Positions 52,957 through 61,111 of a stretch of DNA of 64,000 nucleotides are shown piece by piece. The position numbers were made by a program, and so were the translations under genes. A model generated the notes under the pieces. It was not told the origin of the DNA. It ran no database searches and was given only the letters and a program-made list of their open reading frames with translations. The DNA comes from JAVKMO01 sp031539345. Its GTDB lineage: Bacteria > Bacteroidota > Bacteroidia > Chitinophagales > Chitinophagaceae. Location: positions 1 through 64,000 of the forward strand of contig JAVKMO010000013.1 of the NCBI GenBank assembly GCA_031539345.1. The letters are read 5' to 3'. Positions within the stretch are counted from its first letter, which is position 1. Every line of letters starts with the position of its first letter.

Positions 52957-52993
52957 GGTAGAGCGTTTTAAGAGGTTAAAAATGAGTTGTGAA

Positions 52994-53464
52994 TTAAGAA
53001 GTAGGTGCTTGTTCTGTTGGTGGATTTTCTGTTGCTACTGCTATTGGCGTGGCTACTGGTGTCGCTACAGGTTTTGGTGCTTGTGCTACTTTTTTCTTTG
53101 CTGCATTTTCTTTTGTTTTTGCAATAAACGCTTCATGGTCAGATAACCATTTTTCAAATTTTTGATTTGCAGTAGCAAGGTCAAATAATCCCTTTTTTAC
53201 GCCTCTTAAAAGGTGTTTGTAAAATAGAACGCCTTTAAAAGATAAAATTCTTTGCACTGTTGGTGTTGCTTGTGCACCGTTTTCTAACCATTTAATGGCT
53301 TTTGCATTGTCTAAGGTGATTGTCGCAGGTACTGTAAGCGGATTGTAAGTGCCTAATTTTTCAATTGATTTGCCGTCTCTTGGTGAGCGTGTGTCGGCAG
53401 CAACAATAAAATAAAAAGGTCTTTTTTTTGATCCAAATCTTTGGAGTCGGAGTTTTACGGGCAT
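52994..53464 (-). CDS. rpsP: 30S ribosomal protein S16
   Basis: The first ~80 residues are standard S16 (PVKLRLQRFGSKKRPFYFIVAAD, SIEKLGTYNPL, AIKWLENGAQATPTV). The 156-residue protein then continues into a long C-terminal extension, first helical (FEKWLSDHEAFIAKTKENAAKKK), then a low-complexity Ala/Pro/Val/Thr tail. Such extensions are common in Bacteroidota S16. The usual partners rimM and trmD are not adjacent. Confidence 0.96.
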   Translation of the reverse strand: MPVKLRLQRFGSKKRPFYFIVAADTRSPRDGKSIEKLGTYNPLTVPATITLDNAKAIKWLENGAQATPTVQRILSFKGVLFYKHLLRGVKKGLFDLATANQKFEKWLSDHEAFIAKTKENAAKKKVAQAPKPVATPVATPIAVATENPPTEQAPTS

Positions 53465-53543
53465 CTTTAATAGAAATTTTAAATGCGTGAAGAAATATAG
53501 AAAGCGACTAAACTAATTTTTTTAGTCATAAAAAGAAAAGTGT

Positions 53544-54755
53544 TTATCGTACGGCTTGATTCACTAATTGTGATGCTTCGCTTAACAAAATGGCGGGTTG
53601 TACTTTTAGCCCACTTTCATCAATCAGTTTCTTGGCTTCTACGGCGTTTGTGCCTTGTAGTCTAACAATAATGGGAATGGAAATATTGCCGATTGATTTG
53701 TAGGCATCGATAACGCCTTGTGCCACACGGTCGCAACGAACAATGCCGCCAAAAATGTTGATTAAAATGGCTTTTACTTTGGGGTCTTTTAAAATAATTC
53801 TAAAACCTGCTTCTACTGTTTGTGCATTTGCACTACCGCCAACGTCTAAGAAATTGGCAGGTTCACCGCCGCTAATTTTGATCATGTCCATGGTTGCCAT
53901 TGCCAAGCCTGCACCGTTGACCATACAGCCTACGTTGCCGTCTAATTTAACAAAGTTTAAATTGTATTTGCCTGCTTCAACTTCTGTAGGGTCTTCTTCT
54001 GTAACGTCTCTTAAAGCGGCTAAGTCGGGGTGTCTTAATAATGCGTTGTCATCTAAATTCATTTTACAATCTACGGCAATAATTTTTTCATCGCTTGTTT
54101 TAAATAGCGGATTGATTTCTACCATATTGCAATCTAACCCTACATAGGCATTATATAAATTGTTTACAAATTTGGTCATGTTTTTAAAGGCTTCGCCTGA
54201 TAAGCCTAAGTTGAAAGCAATTTTGCGTGCTTGATAACCTTGTAATCCGCCTGAGGGGTGAACGTGTTCTTTGAAAATTTTTTCTGGGGTATTGTGTGCC
54301 ACTTCTTCAATATCCATGCCGCCTTCTGTGCTATACATAATGACATTTTTACCCAAAGCTCTATCTAATAAAATCGATAGATAAAATTCTTTTGTTGGAT
54401 TTGCACCAGCGTAATAAACGTCTTGTGCGATTAAAATTTTGTTGACCATTTTGCCTGCTGGTCCAGTTTGAATGGTTACTAAGGTGCCGCCTAATAAATT
54501 TTTTGCTGCTTCGACTAATTCTTCTGCTTTTTTAATTACGACTACGCCTTTTTGTTCTGTCCCTACAATTTTTCCTTTGCCTCTTCCGCCTGCGTGAATT
54601 TGTGCTTTGATAACAGCAAAGTTGTTATTGAATTTAACTTTTAATTCTCTGTATGCTTCTTCTGCTGCTGCTGGAGTGTCTACAGCAATACCTTCTTGAA
54701 TGGGAACGCCATATTTTTTGAGTAATTCTTTGGCTTGATATTCGTGTAAGTTCAT
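53544..54755 (-). CDS. sucC: Succinyl-CoA ligase, ADP-forming, beta subunit
   Basis: SucC joins SucD to convert succinyl-CoA to succinate with ATP or GTP synthesis in the TCA cycle. The 403-residue protein has the ATP-grasp start MNLHEYQAKELLKKYGVP, AQIHAGGRGKG, the metal-binding MVEINPLF and VDCKMNLD, and the CoA/phosphate motifs NGAGLAMATMD and NIFGGIVRCD. It is slightly longer than the E. coli protein (388). The sucD gene is not in this window. Confidence 0.96.
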   Translation of the reverse strand: MNLHEYQAKELLKKYGVPIQEGIAVDTPAAAEEAYRELKVKFNNNFAVIKAQIHAGGRGKGKIVGTEQKGVVVIKKAEELVEAAKNLLGGTLVTIQTGPAGKMVNKILIAQDVYYAGANPTKEFYLSILLDRALGKNVIMYSTEGGMDIEEVAHNTPEKIFKEHVHPSGGLQGYQARKIAFNLGLSGEAFKNMTKFVNNLYNAYVGLDCNMVEINPLFKTSDEKIIAVDCKMNLDDNALLRHPDLAALRDVTEEDPTEVEAGKYNLNFVKLDGNVGCMVNGAGLAMATMDMIKISGGEPANFLDVGGSANAQTVEAGFRIILKDPKVKAILINIFGGIVRCDRVAQGVIDAYKSIGNISIPIIVRLQGTNAVEAKKLIDESGLKVQPAILLSEASQLVNQAVR

Positions 54756-54903
54756 AGTAAATTTGTTTGAGTAAAAATAAATAAAGACAAAAGCAGGTGC
54801 AACAAATTAAGGAGATATTTTGAGTTGCGTTACACAAGAAAAAGGAAAAATGAAATAGGAGTACAAGAGACAGGAGAAACAATTTTGTTGAAGCCATTGT
54901 ACT

Positions 54904-55803
54904 TTATGGCTTTTCGCTGCGTTTGTCAAAACCCCAGTATAGTTTTTGTTTGAGTGTATGGAGAAAAGTTTTTTCTGTAAAGCGAATGAGCTTGGCATTG
55001 AATTCTTCTTTTTTAATTGCAATTTGAATGTTTTTTGCAAATTGATAATGCCGAGAGTCTAAAGAACAAGTATATTTATCACTGCGTGTTTCGATGGTAA
55101 ATGCAATGACAGATTTTTCTGAAACAATAATTGGACGAGAATTTAAATTGTGTGCGGCAATGGGCGTAATAATAATTGAATGAATGTCAGGAAACACAAT
55201 TGGTCCATTGCAGCTGAGTGAATATCCTGTTGAGCCTGTGGGCGAAGAAATGACAATTCCATCACCCCAAAACGATGTTAAATATTCGCCATTTAAATAA
55301 GTGTGAATGTTGAGCATAGAAGAAAAATCTGTGGCATGAATGACGCAATCATTCAACGCATAGGGCATATTGTTAAATTGATCGGTGCCTTCAATACTTG
55401 TGTCCACGTGTAATAACATGCGTTCTTCAATAAAAAAAACACGGTCTAATAAATTATTAAATAAGGTTTGCAAATCTTCTTTACCCACTACAGCAAGAAA
55501 ACCAAGTCTGCCAAAATTGATTCCTAATACCGGAATATTTCGACTTTTAGAAACTACGTCTAACAATGTACCGTCTCCGCCAAGGCTAACAATCAATTCA
55601 ATGTCGTCTTGTTTTAAATTTTCGGTATGCTGAAACGCTTCAAATGTTGCCGTTGAAGTAGCAGGTAATAAATGTTTGACTTGGTGAAATAAGTGCCGAT
55701 GAATACAACATTCAAAAGGGAATTTTGAAATTTGTTGAATAAAATGTTTTAAGTCTTCTTCAGTAATTGAATTTTGTTGACGTGCGTATAAGGCTATTTT
55801 CAT
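54904..55803 (-). CDS. nadK: NAD kinase
   Basis: NadK phosphorylates NAD to NADP. The 299-residue protein has the diacylglycerol-kinase-like GGDGT motif (residues 75-79, VSLGGDGTLLDVV), GINFGRLGFLAV, the substrate-site ALNDCVIH and the glycine-rich GIVISSPTGSTGYSLSCNGPIV. It is full length. It lies between sucC (148-bp gap) and the propeller-barrel protein gene (48-bp gap), all on the minus strand. Confidence 0.95.
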   Translation of the reverse strand: MKIALYARQQNSITEEDLKHFIQQISKFPFECCIHRHLFHQVKHLLPATSTATFEAFQHTENLKQDDIELIVSLGGDGTLLDVVSKSRNIPVLGINFGRLGFLAVVGKEDLQTLFNNLLDRVFFIEERMLLHVDTSIEGTDQFNNMPYALNDCVIHATDFSSMLNIHTYLNGEYLTSFWGDGIVISSPTGSTGYSLSCNGPIVFPDIHSIIITPIAAHNLNSRPIIVSEKSVIAFTIETRSDKYTCSLDSRHYQFAKNIQIAIKKEEFNAKLIRFTEKTFLHTLKQKLYWGFDKRSEKP

Positions 55804-55851
55804 AAATAATGAGACGATTATTTTTGACGTGCAAGTAAAGTATCTATTTGA

Positions 55852-58788
55852 TTAAAACCGTAAACCTACGCCCAATTCGACTGCGAGAGGTTTTGGTGCG
55901 TCTGGCGTATAAGCAAAAGAAAAACGAAAAGGAATAAGAAAAATAGGATTACTGATATAAGCTCCTTCATAAATCATATCTACACCCATAGACCGAAAAG
56001 TAGCCGACTTTGTTGTTGTTGCATAAGCGTTATCAGAAAATAAATTGAAGCGAACAGCTTTAGAATATTTTGGGATTAAAAACAAGGTGATATATTGAAG
56101 CCAATTCGGTGTTTGCCAATCTAATGATAAAGGACTTGTCAGATAATTGACTGATGCACGATATAAGTTTTGATGGGCAAATGAACCATAACCTTTAGGA
56201 TAAGAAAGTAAATTTCCTAACTCTGCCGATGCTGCATTTCTTTTTTCTGCATTGAGTGAAAACACAAACCTGTCTTGATGTGAAAAAGCAGGAAAAACAA
56301 ATTCGCTTCTGAGTGTAATTTGTTGAAATAAATTTGTTGTGCCGCTTTTTGCAAGTCCTTGGCTGTATGTAACCGTAATGTTTTGACTATTGCGAGCGAG
56401 TAAATCAGCGGGTACAATTGCACTAAATGCGTGAACAAAACGAAGTTGATGAATCAAATAAGAAGATTGCATGGTAGCCCTTTCGCTAATCACAATTTTG
56501 TTTGTTGTTCTGTTAAAAGCAAATGTTGTAGGAATGTCAATTGAATAATTATTCTGCCAATGATGTGATAGCGATAATTGTGTATGATGCAAAGCCTGTG
56601 AAAAATTAAAAGGAAATAATACCCCTAAACTTAATGACTGTGTTTGCCATGACAACAATAGGTCTTGTGTAGAATCTCCTTTGGGGCTTAAACCAGGTTG
56701 TAGTTTAAAAGTGTGGTTTACGTTTCTATTTTGTAGGGTATAATTTGCAGAAAAGCTTGGAAAGAATTTTTGATAAGCAATCGATACGCCTGTCAACAAT
56801 CCGTTTTCAGAATTTGAAATGCCAATAAAAGGATTCACTTCAATACTGTTCATCAAGTCTGTTCCTATTAAAGACAAGCCTAATCCATTGTTGTTGAGAG
56901 ACGTAGAAGTTGTTGGTAACCAAGAATGAAAACGAAAATTCGCTAAACCCTGATATGGCTTTGAAGGATAGTTTGTAAAAGGTATTTTTTGAAAGCTATC
57001 CAAAATAGAATGACCTGCTTCTTGCTTTTGCAAAGCGTCATGATAATTGATGATTTGTGTATTCCAACGTTTGGTTGAAGGCAACTTTTTTGTTTGTAGT
57101 TGCTTTACAATTTCGTAGCCTTTGCTTGTATAGTGGCTATAGTACAAGTCATTTGTAGCTTTGTTCCAAAATGGAAAATCTGCACCTATTTTGTCTGAGG
57201 TGATTTGTGTGCTTACTTTTTTTTCAATATCATAAACAAAAATATTGTCAATGCCAGACTGTGTATTATGATAATAAATCGATTTGTCTTGATCGCCAAA
57301 AACAGGATTTGAAAAAATAAACTCTTCATGTTTTTGTATGATATCTTCTTGGTCTGTAGCCAAATTATAGATGCTCATTTGCACTTCGTTTTCCTTCGTT
57401 CTTTTTGTAAAAACGAGTTTGTCGCTGTTTTTATTCCATGAAATATTGCCAATAAAAATCTCATTAGAATTGAAGCATTTTTTTTTCGTCATGCCTGTTT
57501 TATCTAAAATAGATAAAACGCAATTTCTGTTTTCATCAAATGATACAGCCGCAATTAAATTGCCATTCGGACTTAATGCAGCCACGTAATATTTTGTTTT
57601 ATGTGTCAGTTGTATTTTCTTTTTTGTCTGTAATTGATACAACATAATAACGCCAAAATCTTTCTCACTAAAAATTTTATCTGCCTTTTGTTCTACCCAT
57701 ACAAGTTCTTGTGCATTGCTGATATCGAGAGGGTTGTCTTGAATAGGTTTATAAAACAACAAGTGTGTTTTTATGTTTTTTTTTATATTGATTTTTACAA
57801 GTGCATTCGTTTGTTGCAAGCTATGATGAACAGCAATACATTCCGTTTCATTGATAAAATTTGGATAAGTGAAATTTTCAAAACGCTTTTTGCTTGGCGT
57901 AATGACTTGAAATGCTGTTGTGTCTAAAAGAGCCACTTGTACTAAAGTTTTATGTTTCAAATTTTGCGAAAAATTTTCAAATACTTCTTCCTTTCGTTCA
58001 TGTGTTAAGTATTTTAAATTTCTTTCCCAGCGAATATTTTGGAATAATTTATTCCATATGTGTGTGCCATATTTTTGTCTTAAATAGGCATTAAAAAAAT
58101 ATCCCAAAGCATAATGATTTGGATAGAAGTTTTTATATGATTGATAAACAGTAGGTGCATATTGAAGCGGAAGACTGTCCAGTAACATGGCTCTGTAATG
58201 CTGACTGAATGAGGGTAAACGACCTCTTCCACTTTTGCTGAGTGCGGTTTCTGTTACGACTGCGTCGCCTTCATAAAACCAAGGAGGCAAGAAGAGTAAT
58301 TGAAAGGCGTGTCCAATTTCTCCAAAAAAAAGATTCGGCAAAGTGGACCCAGATTGTTTGATTTTTTCAAATTGTACCATGTGCCGCATTTCATGTAAAG
58401 CCAAATCTTGATACCATTCTGTTGCACCCATTGCAATATTGCCAGGTTGATTATACCATTCTGATTTACGCATTGCCAAAGTTACGTATGCGTTTGCGGT
58501 CATGTTTTGATTGGATAAAATCAATGGAAATTTTCTCCATTTTGTGAGTGATAAACTTTTTGTTTCGTACGGAAAAACATACTCGCAAAGGTTCGCCACG
58601 CGCTGTGCTTCTTGTGTAATTCCTTTTGGATAAATAATTGTAAAGTGAGGCGTAGTGATTTTTTGTAAATCTAAATGTGTGGGATAGGGCGGAATGTTTT
58701 GTGCTGCAAGAAAAAGGCTGTTGCTAAGGCAATACAGTAAGGTCAATGTAAATCGCATGAGGATATTTTTTTGATTGCTATGCGTCAT
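55852..58788 (-). CDS. Gluzincin-type metallopeptidase / WD40-like propeller / barrel fusion protein
   Basis: The ATG at 58788 overlaps the stop of the upstream M1 peptidase (TAATG), so it is preferred over the longer frame starting at 58881; 58758 is another option. The 978-residue protein has a signal peptide (cut after LAAQ), a peptidase-MA-like domain with LHEMRHMVQF (HExxH at 132-136), a TolB/WD40-like propeller (about 320-600) with SPNGNLIAAVSFDE, and a C-terminal surface-antigen-like barrel ending LGVGLRF. It appears to be an outer-membrane protein with an exposed protease or binding module. Function unknown. Confidence 0.75.
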   Translation of the reverse strand: MTHSNQKNILMRFTLTLLYCLSNSLFLAAQNIPPYPTHLDLQKITTPHFTIIYPKGITQEAQRVANLCEYVFPYETKSLSLTKWRKFPLILSNQNMTANAYVTLAMRKSEWYNQPGNIAMGATEWYQDLALHEMRHMVQFEKIKQSGSTLPNLFFGEIGHAFQLLFLPPWFYEGDAVVTETALSKSGRGRLPSFSQHYRAMLLDSLPLQYAPTVYQSYKNFYPNHYALGYFFNAYLRQKYGTHIWNKLFQNIRWERNLKYLTHERKEEVFENFSQNLKHKTLVQVALLDTTAFQVITPSKKRFENFTYPNFINETECIAVHHSLQQTNALVKINIKKNIKTHLLFYKPIQDNPLDISNAQELVWVEQKADKIFSEKDFGVIMLYQLQTKKKIQLTHKTKYYVAALSPNGNLIAAVSFDENRNCVLSILDKTGMTKKKCFNSNEIFIGNISWNKNSDKLVFTKRTKENEVQMSIYNLATDQEDIIQKHEEFIFSNPVFGDQDKSIYYHNTQSGIDNIFVYDIEKKVSTQITSDKIGADFPFWNKATNDLYYSHYTSKGYEIVKQLQTKKLPSTKRWNTQIINYHDALQKQEAGHSILDSFQKIPFTNYPSKPYQGLANFRFHSWLPTTSTSLNNNGLGLSLIGTDLMNSIEVNPFIGISNSENGLLTGVSIAYQKFFPSFSANYTLQNRNVNHTFKLQPGLSPKGDSTQDLLLSWQTQSLSLGVLFPFNFSQALHHTQLSLSHHWQNNYSIDIPTTFAFNRTTNKIVISERATMQSSYLIHQLRFVHAFSAIVPADLLARNSQNITVTYSQGLAKSGTTNLFQQITLRSEFVFPAFSHQDRFVFSLNAEKRNAASAELGNLLSYPKGYGSFAHQNLYRASVNYLTSPLSLDWQTPNWLQYITLFLIPKYSKAVRFNLFSDNAYATTTKSATFRSMGVDMIYEGAYISNPIFLIPFRFSFAYTPDAPKPLAVELGVGLRF

Positions 58789-60527
58789 TAAAGTTGTTTC
58801 ATGGTGATATAAAAAACTTTTTCTAAGGCTTTTTCTGTCCACCATTTTTTTCCCATTGTAGTCATTCGGTGCGTTTGCCATTTTGTTGTAGGAAAAAGTT
58901 GGGTATGGTTTTTACCTTCTGGTATTAGAATGGGTAAATTGAAATCTAATTGACATTGTTCCCAACGAAAAACAACTTCATCATTTTTGAAATAATACGT
59001 CAATTCGGGAATCTTGTTTTGTCTTAAATACTGATTGAATACGGGTTGGAAATTGTAATGATAAAAATGACAAAATTCTTTTTCTATCATTTGTGTTGTA
59101 ACAATTTCATGGTAAAATTTTTTATTTAAATGGCGTAAAAATTGTCTGAATTTTTCATCGTCATAAGTTGCATTGCGTAGCGTATGAATAAGATTTCCGC
59201 CTTTGTAATACATATCTCCATTACTCTCTTCATTGATGCCATAATTGCCAATGATGGGTTGTTTATTTCCAATATTATTCCGAATGCCAAAACAATATTC
59301 ATTGCTTGCTTTATGCCCAGATAAATATTCTGTAAATAAAGTTTCACTATAATTTGAAAACGCTTCATGCACCCATAAATCAGCACGGTCGGCGACACTG
59401 ATATTATTTCCAAACCATTCGTGTCCTGTTTCGTGAACTAATATAAAGTCCCACAATAAGCCCCATTTTGTTTTGCTTAAATCTTTGCCTTTGTATCCAT
59501 TTTTATAGCCATTGCCATAAGCAATTCCGCTTTGATGTTCCATCCCCAAAAAAGGCGTTTCTATAATTTGATAACCATCTTCATAAAAAGGATACGCCCC
59601 AAACCAATATTCAAAACAACGTAAAATGGGTTTAATGATTTTGAATTGCTGCTTTGCTTTTTCTATATTGTGGTGTAGCACCCAATAACGTAGTGAGAGC
59701 AAGCCTTTTTCTCCTTGAAAAGTGTCTGAAAAATGAGCAAATTTTCCAATCGTAAAATTGATGTTGTAGTTATTGATAGGGTTTTTGACTTGCCAATTCC
59801 ACGTCGTTGTTTTTGTGTTTTCGTCAGTACTACTTTTTATCAATGTGCCATTTGAAACTGCTGTTAAAGTGTCTGGCGTAGTAATTGAAATGTCCATTCC
59901 TTTGTTCGGTTCGTCGCTCAAATGATCTTTACAAGGATACCAAAGCCAAGCTCCTTGCCCTTGACAAGCAACAGAAATAAAAGGTTGTTGTAAAGAATCG
60001 GTTGTCCAAATTACGCCACCGTCCCAAGGTGCATTTTTTGCTTCTTGTGGTTTTCCATGATAATAAATGCGAATCTTTTTTTGTTGGTGCTTTAAAATAC
60101 TTTTTTGAAAAACTATGAAATTGGTATTTGTATCTTTCTTAAATACAATGGGAATCAATTTTGTAATTCTTTTTTTTGAAAATACTTCGACTTCAAAAAC
60201 GCTGTCAATGTGCAATTTTTCGTGTAAATCAATTTGCATGATATGCCCCGTTTGTATGGCATTAAATTCTATTTCAACGCTTCCAATAATTGTTTTATTT
60301 TTTATATCTGGCGTAATGGCAATGCCATAATGTTGCACGTCCCACCAAGTTCGGTATCGATTCAAACTGCCTCTTAAACTGTCTGATAATGTGTATTTTT
60401 TTTCATGTTCAGTTGGTTCTAAATTATTTTTATTGGACTGAATAGGTTTGCTGAATAAACTATTGATAGAAATCAATAATACCCACGATATTGTAATAAA
60501 ATGAAAAATGAAATAGCGATTGGGCAT
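58788..60527 (-). CDS. M1-family (aminopeptidase N-like) zinc metallopeptidase, exported
   Basis: The 579-residue protein has a signal peptide and the M1 arrangement. The N-terminal saddle comes first, then GMEHQS (the GAMEN-like substrate motif) and the zinc site HETGHEW (His365, Glu366, His369) with Glu388 in WVHEAF, 18 residues on. MYYKGGNLIHTLR supplies the proton-donor Tyr region. The C-terminal helical domain of large M1 enzymes is short. The stop overlaps the next gene's start by one base, so both peptidases are translationally coupled. Confidence 0.9.
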   Translation of the reverse strand: MPNRYFIFHFITISWVLLISINSLFSKPIQSNKNNLEPTEHEKKYTLSDSLRGSLNRYRTWWDVQHYGIAITPDIKNKTIIGSVEIEFNAIQTGHIMQIDLHEKLHIDSVFEVEVFSKKRITKLIPIVFKKDTNTNFIVFQKSILKHQQKKIRIYYHGKPQEAKNAPWDGGVIWTTDSLQQPFISVACQGQGAWLWYPCKDHLSDEPNKGMDISITTPDTLTAVSNGTLIKSSTDENTKTTTWNWQVKNPINNYNINFTIGKFAHFSDTFQGEKGLLSLRYWVLHHNIEKAKQQFKIIKPILRCFEYWFGAYPFYEDGYQIIETPFLGMEHQSGIAYGNGYKNGYKGKDLSKTKWGLLWDFILVHETGHEWFGNNISVADRADLWVHEAFSNYSETLFTEYLSGHKASNEYCFGIRNNIGNKQPIIGNYGINEESNGDMYYKGGNLIHTLRNATYDDEKFRQFLRHLNKKFYHEIVTTQMIEKEFCHFYHYNFQPVFNQYLRQNKIPELTYYFKNDEVVFRWEQCQLDFNLPILIPEGKNHTQLFPTTKWQTHRMTTMGKKWWTEKALEKVFYITMKQL

Positions 60528-60668
60528 ATAAAAATGAGGGTTGATAGAGAACCAAGAAATTGTAACGAATAAAATTATTTTTCCCCACTATTATTTTCTT
60601 TCTTAACAAAAAAATGGATACTATTTTAGACTTCATATTTTAATCAACCGACATTTTAATTTTCAACT

Positions 60669-61076
60669 GTGCCTCATTCTCCGCTTCATATTTATATCAA
60701 TAGTTTTTCTTTTAAAAAAGGACTTCCCCAAGATGAGACCGAACACGGCGGCGGTTTTATTTTTGATTGCAGGTGGATTGATAATCCTGGCCGCATAGAC
60801 AGCTATAAAAAACTCACTGGTAAAGATCAAGCAGTGCAACAATTTTTGCTTTCACAAACAGAAATGCCCTTTTTTTTAACACAAACACAAGGCTTATTAA
60901 AACCTGTTATCGACAAATACATACAACGTGATTTTGCTTATTTGGCAATTCATTTTGGATGCACAGGCGGGCAGCACAGGTCTGTTTTTGCGGCTATTGC
61001 AACACAACAATTTATTCAAACACATTTTCCTGACACTACAATTCATGTAAACCATAGAGAGCAATCTGCTTGGTGA
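60669..61076 (+). CDS. Stand-alone RapZ C-terminal-domain protein
   Basis: The 135-residue protein equals the C-terminal RNA-binding half of RapZ: FIFDCRWIDNPGR, LAIHFGCTGGQHRSVFAA and HVNHREQ. The N-terminal nucleotide-binding half (Walker motifs) is absent. The start codon is GTG. In E. coli RapZ presents the small RNA GlmZ to RNase E to tune glucosamine-6-phosphate synthase; a link to amino-sugar control here is speculative. It is divergent from the M1 peptidase gene, and gcvP follows 35 bp later. Confidence 0.8.
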   Translation: MPHSPLHIYINSFSFKKGLPQDETEHGGGFIFDCRWIDNPGRIDSYKKLTGKDQAVQQFLLSQTEMPFFLTQTQGLLKPVIDKYIQRDFAYLAIHFGCTGGQHRSVFAAIATQQFIQTHFPDTTIHVNHREQSAW

Positions 61077-61111
61077 TTTTTTTATTGATTATTTTTTTTC
61101 TTTTTCTAACT

